64,000 bases of DNA from Daedaleopsis sinensis (taxonomy: Eukaryota; Basidiomycota; Agaricomycetes; Polyporales; Polyporaceae), in assembly GCA_033807695.1 (NCBI GenBank), contig CM066301.1:1116001-1180000 (forward strand), given 5' to 3'. Below the pieces are notes generated by a model, which was not told the origin of the DNA, did not search any database, and saw nothing but the letters and a program-made list of their open reading frames with translations. The position numbers and the translations under genes were made by a program. This document shows, one piece after another, positions 46,422 through 57,210 of the stretch (positions are counted from its first letter, which is position 1; each line of letters starts with the position of its first letter).

Positions 46422-46753
46422 GGTACAGTTTGTGTGTCGAAAGCAGAGGAAGGGGTATGATGAGGAGGAGGACAAGGAGCAACAGCTGGAAACCCTAAGA
46501 AAAAGACGCGATCGCTGATTAGATTGTGCGTACATAAGTATTAGATCAGCGCGTTTTGCGGGATCTTAAGAAGGGTTCTATACCCAAATAAAACGGTGCG
46601 CTTACCGGGTAAGTACAAACTGATTACCCGCTGGTAAGATTGCGGTATAGTCGGGGCCGTAGAGTCGGTTACGGTCCTGGTCTTCCTGTTCTCATCGCTT
46701 GGGCCGCCATCACTGCCAGGCTTCGGCGCAGTCCTCGAGGGAGAAAACCAGCC
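46422..46753. other. Divergent promoter region between NTF2 and an unknown gene
   Basis: 332 bases between outward-facing starts, so probably shared control. An AT-rich TACATAAGTATTAG stretch lies near 46530. No clear TATA box. Confidence 0.4.
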
Positions 46754-48243
46754 ATGGCCGCCTTCAATCCCGTTATGTCCATGGCGCCCATCTCGGAGGC
46801 CCAACGACCCGCTATGCGGCGCAAGTCGTCCGCACAGAACCTCCTCGCGAGCTTCAAGTCGAACACCAACTCCTCCAGCGGCGGGACGCCGCCCTCTTCG
46901 TTTCCTACCGGCCCTCTGCCCTCCGCCGGGCTTCCGTATGCGACCGCATTGCCCACACCGACAACCGCCACGATGCCCCGTGAGTGGGATGTGCAATCCC
47001 TGCAGAGCGATGGCGTCGGGTCGTCTGCGGGGACGTCGCTCCAGACGAACGGCAGCCTCCCGCAAGGGACATCGGTGGATGTGCTGAGGGAGCTCGTCAA
47101 GAAGAGGATCATCACCCTGACTTATCTGCGGAACGTCCACGAAGGGTGCGTCGCCCATGCTGTCCCGTTTTGAATGTTCGCCGACCAGCCTGCCCCGCCA
47201 GACGGAGCCACTGGTTCCACACTATCATGATTACACGCACGGAGCTGGACAGGACGTTCCCCAATGCCGCCATGAAGCAGCGGTGAGTGCCCTCGATCCT
47301 CCCATGAACATGCGCCGGACAACCCTAGCCCAGGACATACCGATTCGCCGTCCTCGGCATGGCATTGGCGAACCAGTTCGATGTAAAGGAGCCGCAAGAT
47401 CTCCTTCGGGGGCTCTCGAATGTATTGTCGGAGTACGAGCTGTTGAAGGAGGATAGTGACAAACCGAAGATCGTACGTCCTTCATGATACAGTGAGCCGC
47501 CTCGCGCTCATCCTCTCCTTCTACAGCGATTATTCCGAGGCGCAAAGGGCTCAAAGCGGCCCATCGGAGCCGCAGACTACGCACTCTCCTCGACAGACCC
47601 ATCCGAGGCGTATATGTCTCTGCCCCACGTTGTGCGTCCTCCATTCACTGCGAACGCGATACATGACTATATGCGCGCCGACAGCCCTTCCCGCTCGACT
47701 ACCACCAAACGCTCCTCTCCCTCCTCGACGTCCTCTCCGAACTGTACAACAAGATCTCCAAAATCCTCGGCCCCTCACCATTCTCCGGCCAGAACATGAT
47801 GGGACCGCTCGGACTGCTCTCGCCGCACCCCGGCGTGTCGTACCTGTTCTCTGGCGCCGAATCTGCCTCCGTCGCTGAAAGCGACGGCAGCCTGTGGGGC
47901 ATCGCGCACGCGACCATGTTGGGGTCTGCAGGCGGCGGCAGCTCGATATACAGCGGTGGTCCCGGAAGCCCGCCGCCGAGCTGGACGTCTTCACTAGGCG
48001 ACACGGTCAGGCAGATCGACAACAGACTCAAGGTGCGCCTGTCGTCATCATTCTTCTCGTGTTTGGATCTAACTCATCTGTCACTATCTGGCTTCGCTGT
48101 CGCAGAAATTGATTGCCCTCCTACTAAAGGAGCTCGACGACTGTGCGCGCGCTGGGATCAAGGACGAACTCGCATCATTGGATCCTCTCCTTCGACATGT
48201 ATCTGGCGCGGATGAGCACAGGGACACGTTGGAGTTCGATTGA
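46754..48243 (+). CDS. Conserved fungal protein of unknown function
   Basis: I do not recognise the family. The start at 46754 (MAAFNPVMSMAPISEAQRP) is followed by a Ser/Thr/Pro-rich segment. A helical block follows (SVDVLRELVKKRIITLTYLR, then SHWFHTIMITRTELDRTFPN, TYRFAVLGMALANQFDVKEP, QDLLRGLSNVLSEYELLKED). Further exons carry LFRGAKGSKRP and FPLDYHQTLLSLLDVLSELYN. The last block is KLIALLLKELDDCARAGIKD, ending DTLEFD. Several introns, about 400 residues. The regular spacing of Leu and charged residues, and the clean splice joins, argue for a real soluble helical protein. The antisense frame at 46541-47158 is a shadow. Next to NTF2, in divergent orientation. Confidence 0.75.
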
Positions 48244-49303
48244 TATCTTGCTGGAGCCATTGGACTGCGTATAACTTTATAGTGCTATGTAATAGTGTAT
48301 AATGCTGTATTATCTAGTAGTATTGCTCTGTCCCCGCAGCGCAGACGGCGGGACACCTGGACACGCAATACCATATCAGATTCCTGCCTTGACTTTCAAG
48401 CCCTTGCCAGCTGCTTCGAGCATCCCTTTGAGCCTGTTTCCGGCTCGGCATACTAATTGCGCAACGCATAACAGGTACCACGAAAGGCTACTCACTTTGG
48501 CATACGGCTTTAGACAAAGCTAACGAGAGCTCTCAAGAGTCGCCGAAGCCCATGTATGGGAGCACAAAGGGAAGAACACGTTGAGGCGATGATAGGGAAG
48601 AGTTCCAGATTCCAGAAGCTCATTGTGGTCGCCAGCGCCGGTTGTCGAACAATCAACAGGATCCGGTGTCCCCGCGCTAAACAGGCGCCCGTCTTCCTGA
48701 GACCTTTGTTCTTGCTTCTTCTGTCGGAGGCGCCCACTTTCTAAACCATCTTTTGGAGTGTTTTCTGAGAAGATATGTTGATAGGCCTATCTACTGTCTA
48801 CAGAGGGCACGGTAGCTACAATAGTACTCAGAAACAACTCTTACACCCCCGAATTGGCACAAATAGAGAGATGTTTACAACGGGAATCGAACGCCCGGCG
48901 CGCGGCACAGCGGCGCTTCTGCGTTCCGTGGACAGCTGGTGTGAAATTCGTCCATAAACTTCCCGTCTACGGTAGCCCGCGGGTGGTAAAGTACATCAAG
49001 CCTGAAGGTAAGCGTAAAGCTGAGAAAAGTGAGCAAGCAGTAGGAGTGTCGTCCGAGCTGAGCTCAATGGGTCGGACGACGTGGAAGACGATGAGGACGA
49101 CGGTCGACGTGGAGATGGAGGAGATCGAGTCATGATAAGGATTGATCGTGGTGCGGATGTGATTATAAACGATCACGCGATTCGAGCGGAGCTTGAAGTC
49201 ACAGGTATATAACGACCCTGGGGTCACGTCGGGGCCCCCTCTTGCTCCCCCAACTGCATTTTCCCACGGTTGTTATTTTCCTTGTCGGCCTCTGACTATC
49301 ACC
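48244..49303. other. Intergenic region upstream of TBP
   Basis: 1,060 bases. On the minus strand near 48870-48955 there is a tRNA B-box-like GTTCGATTCC, but no good cloverleaf. A TATA box for the next gene sits at 49206. No protein gene recognised. Confidence 0.4.
49206..49212 (+). promoter_or_regulatory. Probable TATA box of the TBP gene
   Basis: TATATAA, 98 bases before the ATG at 49304, followed by a C/T-rich leader. If it is used, the TBP gene is driven by TBP itself. Confidence 0.45.
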
Positions 49304-50462
49304 ATGTCTTTCGCTCTCCCCACCCGTCAGGTCACCTTCGGCCGTTCTGCTCACGTCCCGACCCAGACCCAGCAGTATCAGCAGGGTCAACCCCAACCGT
49401 ACGCGCAGTCGCAGCAACCCCAGACCGCAAATGGTCTCGCGCTCCCCTACCCCTCCAATCCCTACCTCCCCGGTCCTACCGGACTTGCACTTCCTGGCCC
49501 GGGACCTACCTACCAGCCACAACAACAGGCACAGGTCGCGCAACCTGCCCATCCACAGCAGTCGCAGTCCCAGATTCAATCTCAGTCACCCACCGCAGTC
49601 GGTGCCACCCAGTCCAGCGTTGCTGGACCATCTTCACCCGTCCCCGCTACCCCCGCGCCTCTTACACTCGAGCAGCAACACATCACTGCTGTCGAGGGCA
49701 TCGTACCCACCCTCCAGAACATCGTCGCGACAGTCAACCTCGACTGTCGGCTGGACCTGAAGACCATCGCGCTGCACGCGAGGAATGCAGAGTACAATCC
49801 TAAGGTTGGTACATTATGCTCCTGATGAAATAGCCGTCGGACTTCCCTCCGTCGTGCTTCTTCTAGCGTTTCGCCGCAGTCATCATGCGTATCCGCGACC
49901 CGAAGACGACCGCGCTCATATTCGCGTCGGGGAAGATGGTCGTCACCGGCGCCAAGTCTGAGGACGACTCGCGACTGGCGTCTCGCAAGCACGCGCGAAT
50001 CGTGCAGAAGCTTGGCTTCGACGCCAAGTTCTCTGAGTTCAAGATTCAGAACATCGTCGGCTCGTGTGATGTCAAATTCCCCATCCGCCTGGAAGGCCTG
50101 GCGTACAGCCACGGTCAATTCAGCTCTTATGAGCCTGAGGTGAGTCGTTTGCTGTCTGTCGTTCATGGTCCGTCGTCGCTGACGATTTTTTTAGCTATTC
50201 CCCGGTCTGATCTACCGCATGATCAAGCCAAAGGTAGTGCTGCTCATTTTCGTGTCTGGCAAGATAGTCTTGACCGGTGCAAAGGTAACGTACCCTCTTC
50301 CTCGCTCGCTCTTCCTTCTCTCCGTCAGGAGAAAACCAATCCCCGGAAGCAGCATGCGTGTTTACTGACGTTGCATTGCCGCTGGTCGTCCAGGTCCGTG
50401 AAGAAATCTACACTGCATTCAATACGATCTACACGGTACTTGTGGAATTCCGCAAACCGTGA
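49304..50462 (+). CDS. SPT15: TATA-binding protein (TBP)
   Basis: General transcription factor that binds the TATA box for RNA polymerases I, II and III. Exons 49304-49804, 49867-50139, 50195-50284 and 50394-50462 give 933 nt or 310 residues. The N-terminal about 130 residues are Gln/Pro-rich and variable. The saddle core has two repeats: [40 protein letters not shown] and [39 protein letters not shown]. The C-terminus is [20 protein letters not shown] followed by KP. Core length and residues are standard. Its remover MOT1 is encoded at 26144-32835. The symbol is the yeast one. Confidence 0.96.
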
Positions 50463-51072
50463 TCGTACCCAACGTCGCGGACGTTGGTGCGCCCCTATCC
50501 CGCCACCCGTTGTTTGTCTGGAAGTTTACGTTGCCCAAGGGTGCAACCGGTTGTGGGCTGGCGATAGGGGTCGGGGCGCAACTGTAGAAAATCACGGACA
50601 GGTCCTGGCAAGGCTGCAGCGTGTACCACCCCCTCACATTCTCTCCTCCGCACACTAGCATATGACCCTCATACTCACGTACATAGTGCCCGTTTATTGA
50701 CTTTCCGTGTAGCAATCTGTACCTATACATCATCCCATACATCATTTCTCATCGACTCAATACAAAATATCATTATACGCTTTGCTTCACCCCGTGTGTC
50801 GTTGTCCGTCAGTTCCGACTTCAGCTCACCCACATTCAATCGCGTCGTTTGCTTCACTCGTTCGACTCGCCTTGAGGGCAGTTCTCAGCGATAGACGACA
50901 AAGCTGGACAGCGGAGCAGCATCGATCGCGGGTTTTCGCAGTGCAGCGATCGGGCCGGATCGAGACAACGCTTTTTCAGAGAGAAATCCTGCGAAATCAT
51001 GTCCGAGTCACAGTTCTGCCTCCGAGTCCCTGTAGCTGGCGTCCATCGCTCATCTCTTAGACTTCTACCACC
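50463..51072. other. TBP 3' region and tryptophanyl-tRNA synthetase promoter
   Basis: 610 bases between genes in the same direction. AT-rich near 50690-50790. No TATA box or other feature I would call. Confidence 0.4.
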
Positions 51073-52709
51073 ATGTCTGCTGAACCAGCACAAACAACCT
51101 CCACTGTCCCGCCACACCCCGAGCAGCAGGCAGACACATCGGCCGTCAACCCCGCGACGACCGACGCACACGGGCAGGTCGTCACCCCATGGGATGTCCA
51201 GGGCGGGGTCTCGGAGGACGGGAAGCAGCTCGCGATCGACTACGACAAGCTCATCGACCAGTTCGGGACGCGGAGAGTCGACGCTGCCCTCCTCGAGCGG
51301 TTCGAGCGACTCACGGGGCACGCGCCGCATGTGTTCCTCAGGCGGGGGATGTTCTTCTCGCATCGAGACTTGGACAAGATCCTGGACCGGTATGAACAGG
51401 GCAAGCCGTTCTTCCTGTACACAGGACGGGGGCCAAGCAGCGACAGCATGCACCTGGGGCACATGGTCCCGTTCGTCTTCACCAAGTGAGTGCTCATATA
51501 CATGCCCTAGGAGGCCGCGGGGGCGTGCGCTGAGGAGACGGGAGGAAGGTGGCTGCAGGAGGTGTTCGACGTGCCGCTGGTCGTGCAGTTAACGGACGAT
51601 GAGAAGTTCCTGTTCAAGCACGAGCTCAAGGTCGAGCAGACCTACGAGTTCGCGAAGCGGAACGCGCGGGACATCATCGCGGTGGGATTCAAGCTCGAGA
51701 AGACGTTCATCTTCAGCGATTACGACTTTGTCGGAGGGGCCTTCTACCGCAATGTGTCCAAAATCTCGCGGCAGATCACCATCAACCAGGCCAAGGCGAC
51801 GTTTGGTTTCAACGATTCGTGAGTCTTGCTCCCTGTGTGTTAGTTCTTTCGCCGTTTTCGTTACGCTCGACGAGGAAGTCTCTGTCGTTCCATGAACTCC
51901 CGTTTGACATTTTATGCGTGCAGAGACAACATCGGGAAGATCCACTTCGCGTCCATCCAGGCCGCGCCCTCCTTCTCCAACTCCTTCCCGCAGATCTTCG
52001 GCACACAGTCCAACATCCCCTGCCTCATCCCCTGTGCGATCGACCAGGACCCGTACTTCCGCCTCACGCGCGACGTCGCCGCGAAGCTCAAGTACCAGAA
52101 GCCCGCGCTCATCCACGCCAAGTTCTTCCCCGCGCTGCAGGGCCCGCAGACGAAGATGAGCGCGTCGGATGCGAACTCGAGCATATACATGAACGACACC
52201 CCCGCGCAGATCAAGAACAAGGTCAACAAGCACGGCTTCTCCGGCGGGCAGGAGACGGTCGAGGAGCACAGGCGGCTGGGGGGCAACCCTGATGTGGATG
52301 TTGCGTATCAGTATCTCGGTTTCTTCTTGGATGACGACGAGGAGTGGAAGAAGATGGGCGAGGTACGTCTTTTGGCTCATTTCGCGAAGGAGAGCTGGGA
52401 TGCTAAGAGTGTCATGTGGGATGCAGGAGTACCGCGCGGGACGTTTGCTCACGGGTGAGTTGAAGGCGCAATGCATCAAGGTGTTGCAGGACTTCGTGAA
52501 GGGATTCCAGGATGTACGTACGCTGATCATCTCCTCGTGTTTCGCTGCTCACCCGGCGTGTGTCCTAGTCGAAAGCGAAGGTCACAGAGGAAGATATCAA
52601 AGCGTTCATGGATGGCAGTCGCCAAATTACCCCCACGTTCGGGAAGAGCAAAGCCGCGCAGCTACCTGCGGAAGGCGCACCAGCGACACCAGCAGCCGCA
52701 CCGCAGTAA
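51073..52709 (+). CDS. WRS1: Cytoplasmic tryptophanyl-tRNA synthetase
   Basis: Charges tRNA-Trp in the cytosol. Exons 51073-51485, 51549-51818, 51924-52362, 52427-52513 and 52569-52709 sum to 1,350 nt or 449 residues. It begins [20 protein letters not shown], with no mitochondrial presequence. Class I motifs are [12 protein letters not shown] (HIGH equivalent) and [16 protein letters not shown] (KMSKS equivalent, in the KMSAS form usual for eukaryotic TrpRS). Other blocks are [34 protein letters not shown] and [18 protein letters not shown]. The C-terminal 40 residues are Ala/Pro-rich and dispensable-looking. A typical eukaryotic enzyme. Confidence 0.95.
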
Positions 52710-52863
52710 CCGTCCATTGGGAACTCGGGAAGCGAGGGATATCGAAGAAATAATCTAACATGTTGTAGACCTAGACCATGTACGAATCGGGGCGGTTGTA
52801 TGCTAGGTGTATTATCGACCAGCATGTGTGTGCAAACACAACCAGCATGATCCGGTGTCGACC

Positions 52864-55309
52864 TCACGTTTCGTGCGCCTTCTGCCACACCCGCCCTGGC
52901 AGCCCCAGCAGCCCGCCCCGCCGGCACGCCTCCTCCAGCACCTCGACGTTCACGTCGACGCCCATCGCCCCGGTGATCTCGACCGCGACGCCTCGGGGGC
53001 GCGACGGGTCGAAGGTGACCCCAATCTCGACGAGCCCGGAGATGGGCGGCCGCTCGGGGGTGGTCAGCGTGATGCGCGCGCGGCGCGAGGGCCCCAGGTC
53101 GACCGTGTCCGTGTCTGCGAACGGGTTGTCGGGCGGCGGCGGCTGGGGGAGGTGGATGTTGACCGGGATGCTGCGCGGCTGGAGCGTCCCTGCGCGATGC
53201 GATCACTGTCAGCGTGCGCACCAAGGCTGCACTTCCCCCCGGCCGGGGACTCGGGCGCGGTGAGGAGGTGCGTGAGCTCTCACCTTTCAGGACTGCGTAG
53301 AGGTCGTCGTCGGTGACGGCGACTTCGTCCGGCTCCGGCGGCGCTGTGCTTGCTTGCAGGCCCTCTGGGACCCATTGGCAGCTGCCCAGGATCTCGTTCA
53401 GCCAGCACTGGTCGCGCACGATCTGACGGGGTTTGTGAGCGCGCCCGCCACGGGACTGTCTCTAGATGGAAACCTACCTCGAGGATGCTCCACACTTCCT
53501 TCAACGTGCGGACCGGGATGGTCTCCAGCACGAAACCGGGCTCATCCGGGGTGCTCAGACGAAGTTGGAGTGGGGGGTGTATCGAAGTCGGAGAGGTCTA
53601 CACTCGACATCAGCCTGCGACTTGGGTATGGCGTGCATATGGTCGGTACCACTCACGTAGACCGCAGTATACCGCTCGGGGGAGATATGTGTCTGCACGT
53701 TGAACTATCGCCGTGAGGCACTCAGCACCTGGCTCAGCGCACTTGGCATACCAGAGAGCACACTCACCAGCATGTCCACCCAGCTCCCGCTCCCGAAGGA
53801 CATCATCGGCATCTCGGGCATGCTCTCCGCCCCGAACGGGTTCAGCACGTACTCGATCTCGCGCATCCGGCTCTGGCTCATCACCACCCCGGGGTACTTG
53901 CCGCCCTCGGTGAAGTCGAGGATCCAGCTGTACTGCTGGCCCTGCAGCGCCTGCACCTCGCGCGCGCCGGGGAAGATGAAGTCGACGCGGTCGGCGTCGG
54001 GCACGATCGAGTACGCCGGCCGCGGGTCGATCTCGGGCAGTGAGGGCGGGGACGTCGGGGAGAGGACGACGGTGGCGAAGGTGATGCCCGGGAGGCGCGG
54101 GTGCGTCTTGAGCGAGGCGCGGATGTGCTGCAGCGGGACGTCGAGCGTCGGGAGGTGCGGCAGGGCGGGCGGGGAGGTGCGCGGGGCGGTGTGCAGGAGC
54201 TTGAGGTATGCGAGCGGGGAGAGGTAGGTCAGGAAGGATATGGACGGGGTGGTGAGGTACGGGAGGGGGAGGGCGTGCGCGCGGAGGAGGAAGACGTCGA
54301 GGGGCGGGACGGACGTGCCTCTTTCTGATCTAGGAGCATACATAGTCAGTACGGGCCAGTCTGATGATCGTGAGAGTAGCGACGCACTGCAAGACGGCCT
54401 TTGCTTCCTTGCTTGCCAGAGCCTCGATCTCGAGCGACATCCTGTCGATGACCGTGAACCATCGGAGACCACCGTCGCCCTCGCTCAGTGCGAGGTTGTC
54501 CAGCTTCATGAGATAGGAGAAGTAGTTGGACAGTAACATGCCCAGCCTCGCGGCCTCGACGCTATCCCGTTCGGGGTCGTCCTTTTGCACTTCCTTGAGG
54601 AAGGCGCGGATCGCGTCCGCGAGAAACCCGTCCATGGACACTGAGTTGCCTGAAGACGAGTCCGCCGTGCTGTTCGGGATAGCGTACGCGGTTTTGAGGG
54701 TCGCTACGTCAATAGAGGGGTTGGCTATGTCGGTGCGATCGACGACAAAGTCGATGTCTACGACGAGCACTTTGCCGCCGAGCACGACGGTGATCCGGCC
54801 ATCTCGCTCGGGTTCGTTGAAGGCCTCCATGCCCGCAGACGTGCCCCATTCGAGGAGTCGCTTCAGGAACCACTCGATGATCTGTGGTCTCTCGATAGGA
54901 ATATCCTCGCCGAAAGTGATACCTATCCGCTTTCGGAGAGAAGTGACGATATGTTGCGCGTTCTGTTCAGACTACATAGTATGAGCGTAAGTATTGTGAG
55001 CTGATCAAGATGACGTTCCCGTACCTGCTGCACTGTATGGAATATGGATGCATGCTGTCTGTATAAGGACAGCAGCTTAGGGTTCGAGAGAGGTAGCGAG
55101 AGATGCGCGTTGAGAGAGAGAGCGGCTTGATGAGTGGTCTCTATGATACGTTGCAAAGCGGAAGCAGTGTCCTCAGGTGAAGACGCAAACGGATGTAGAC
55201 CGGGTGACGAGAGGACTTCGGGGGACGTGAATGGCTGGAGCGAGGAGAGGATTGTTGGGGGCAGAGTAGTCTTCGTCGACGCGTCTGTGGATGGCCCCGA
55301 GATAGACAT
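52864..55309 (-). CDS. Probable Mediator complex subunit 1 (MED1)
   Basis: Probable Mediator middle-module subunit, which would link activators to RNA polymerase II. The start at 55309 gives MSISGPSTDASTKTTLPPTI, then a helical segment (ALSLNAHLSLPLSNPKLLSL). The next exons read IGITFGEDIPIERPQIIEWF, then GRITVVLGGKVLVVDIDFVV, SMDGFLADAIRAFLKEVQKD and LSNYFSYLMKLDNLALSEGD. That order (catalytic-looking N-lobe replaced by the MED1 'LGGKVLVVDI..' and 'NYFSYLMKLDNLA' blocks) is my basis. The middle part has LQGQQYSWILDFTEGGKYPG. The C-terminus ends GLPGRVWQKAHET at 52864. Several short introns, about 700 residues. Assignment rests on remembered family pattern, so moderate confidence in the name; the gene itself is clear. 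Confidence 0.7.
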
Positions 55310-55804
55310 CGTTCACTACGCTGTTTTTGAACAGTGTTAACGTCGATATGCCTACTCAGTAAGAAGAGTGAAGAGCGAGATAGTTATATTATCAGGTATA
55401 AGTCAAGAAGATAGACAGGTACAACGCACGCTAGATATTTCCTCGCAGTCAGGTTGAGTTCCGTATACAGAGATTCCCAAAGTGGTTCTCACCAGGCAAA
55501 AGCCTACGGACGAGTGTTCTCGTACAGGTATTACGAAGTTTTAGCCAGAGCTTTCTAAGAAAACTCCGACTTTCTGCTCGAATCTCGCAGCACCTCGTTG
55601 ATGTGAGCTCGCGACGGAGTACTTAGTGCGCAGTAGAGGGGCCGTGCACGTGGGTCTAGTAGAGTCTGTCAAAAATCGCATCAGTATGCGGTAGTCCCAG
55701 CTATAGACGTGATCGAGGGTCTCACCTGCGCTTGCAAGGGCTTACCTGGGCACTCGGAGGATTGAATTCGGATGGTTCTGAGCTGGTTCTGATGCGACTG
55801 CCTG

Positions 55805-55852
55805 CTAGTAGTAGTAGTGATAGTCACAGTCGTAGTCGTCGTAGTAGTAGTT
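55805..55852. repeat. TAG/TCG trinucleotide-rich tract
   Basis: Interrupted runs of TAG and TCG triplets. Simple-sequence DNA; no coding role seen. Confidence 0.6.
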
Positions 55853-55970
55853 ATAATACCGTGACGCAAACTCTAACTTGTACGCGTGCATACTACGTAG
55901 ATAGCGCCGGGCGCAAAACACCGCGCGCGTCTCCCCTCCCATGATGGAATCTTCCCCAAGAGGCTCGAGC

Positions 55971-56000
55971 TCAAGTTGAAGCTTAGCTTCAACTACTGAG
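55971..56000. repeat. Short perfect hairpin followed by a T-rich run
   Basis: AGTTGAAGC, three bases, then GCTTCAACT; CTCA and TGAG extend the stem past a small bulge. TCTTTTATTT follows directly. It could form an RNA hairpin but no transcript is evident. Confidence 0.5.
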
Positions 56001-56651
56001 TCTTTTATTTCGTCACTCTCTGCGAGATTTCCTGCTCGTCTATGCCAACATCTTGTGATCTGATCTCATGTGTCTAGCTTTTTCCGCGATGCCTCCGTGC
56101 TGAGATCTGCGCATGCACGACAAGTCTACTTCCCAATGTCTTAAGCTCCTACTACTAACAAGCACGTCATAGCTAAGTGTCTACATTCTCTCCAGGTGTC
56201 TTGTGTTAGCGTCCACAAGCTATTACTGAGAACAAATTGATATCGCGAGCAGTCGTCTTGGTATTCCAATCTCCGTGTCATGAGAGTCCAACATATCAGT
56301 GGCAGACGACTTGCATAGACTCGCCCTCGGCATGCATGAGTACTTATCAACAAGATGATGGTGCGGGCGCCGTGCGGATGATGACTCTCAGCTTTCATGT
56401 AGAGCTTGAAATGTCCGTCGCATGCTTCTGCTATCATCGCTATTCGCTAGAGCGTTACCGTAGCGAGCGCTCACAGACGTGGGATCCGGACATAAGTACT
56501 CCTCCGGATTATTTGCAGGGAGCTCGACCTATCGTGACTGTTCCCTTTTGCCGTTGTGTGGCTCGGCACTGGACTTCAAGCTTCACTAGTCACTGCCATA
56601 TCGTGATCAAAATGCAATGCAAAGGGACTCGTAAAGTATCCGCCCTGGAAA

Positions 56652-56714
56652 CAGTCTACTCAGGAGTCCCGATCAAGACATTTCAGTCTACTCCGAGCAC
56701 TGATCAAGACATTT
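56652..56714. repeat. Diverged 31-32-bp tandem duplication
   Basis: CAGTCTACTC...GATCAAGACATTT occurs at 56652-56683 and again at 56684-56714. The 15-mer GATCAAGACATTTCA is exact in both (56671 and 56702). Confidence 0.65.
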
Positions 56715-56764
56715 CAACCTATTGCCGATAGACGTTTCTCGGGTACGTATATGCAACGATGTTC

Positions 56765-56784
56765 ACTAGTACATACTAGTACAT
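56765..56784. repeat. Tandem 10-mer ACTAGTACAT x2
   Basis: Two exact adjacent copies, each containing the palindrome ACTAGT. Confidence 0.6.
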
Positions 56785-57139
56785 GCCAATGGAATGGATT
56801 CCTCACGTTTCCTACCTGCAGTTATGCGGCACCATCATCATGACAAGACAATTAGACCGCCCACCCTTGGAGAACGCAGGTTCACCCCTTGCTCACATCG
56901 CGGAGCAGTCGTAGCCAAGGCGTCGCCAGTGCGTTTGACAACGTTCAACCCATCACGGCAGCAGGCGGGTAACAAGTCACAATGCTCTTTCTTAACTACG
57001 GTCGGCCGGTCCGCCTTGAAACGTCATCTCGCCAGAGACTCATCACGAGTCGAGTCCAAGAACGCAGTCCGCTCATCCCGACCGACTCGGAGCGGCACGT
57101 CTTCGCGCGGGCCTGCCGCGGTGCCTGGCACGGTCATCG

Positions 57140-57146
57140 TATAAAG
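57140..57146 (+). promoter_or_regulatory. Probable TATA box of the GH88 gene
   Basis: TATAAAG, 71 bases before the ATG at 57211, followed by a C/T-rich leader that includes a run of 13 C at 57181-57193. Confidence 0.5.
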
Positions 57147-57210
57147 TCCACCTCTGCCTCCTTCCGACGCACAGTACGCACCCCCCCCCCCCCGCCCCGA
57201 CTCAACTCTG

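Larger units (their letters stand above)
55310..57210. other. Long intergenic region with simple and tandem repeats
   Basis: 1,901 bases between two divergent genes. It holds the trinucleotide tract (55805-55852), a hairpin (55971-56000), a diverged 31-bp tandem duplication (56652-56714), a tandem 10-mer (56765-56784) and a C run before GH88. The 164-codon frame at 56237-56731 spans the duplication and shows no motif. Confidence 0.5.

Noticed and set aside
46541..47158. 205-codon antisense frame over the unknown gene
   Set aside because: Low-complexity Arg/Gly-rich reading. The plus strand splices cleanly over many conserved-looking blocks.
48868..48955. Minus-strand tRNA-like sequence: B-box-like GTTCGATTCC with 7-bp acceptor pairing
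   Set aside because: The T-stem does not pair, no A box or D-arm is visible and no anticodon arm forms. Probably coincidence or a decayed fragment.
50854..51462. 202-codon antisense frame over the tryptophanyl-tRNA synthetase start
   Set aside because: Shadow of a well-supported synthetase exon.
56237..56731. 164-codon plus-strand frame in the MED1-GH88 gap
   Set aside because: No domain; its end is formed by the non-coding tandem duplication.
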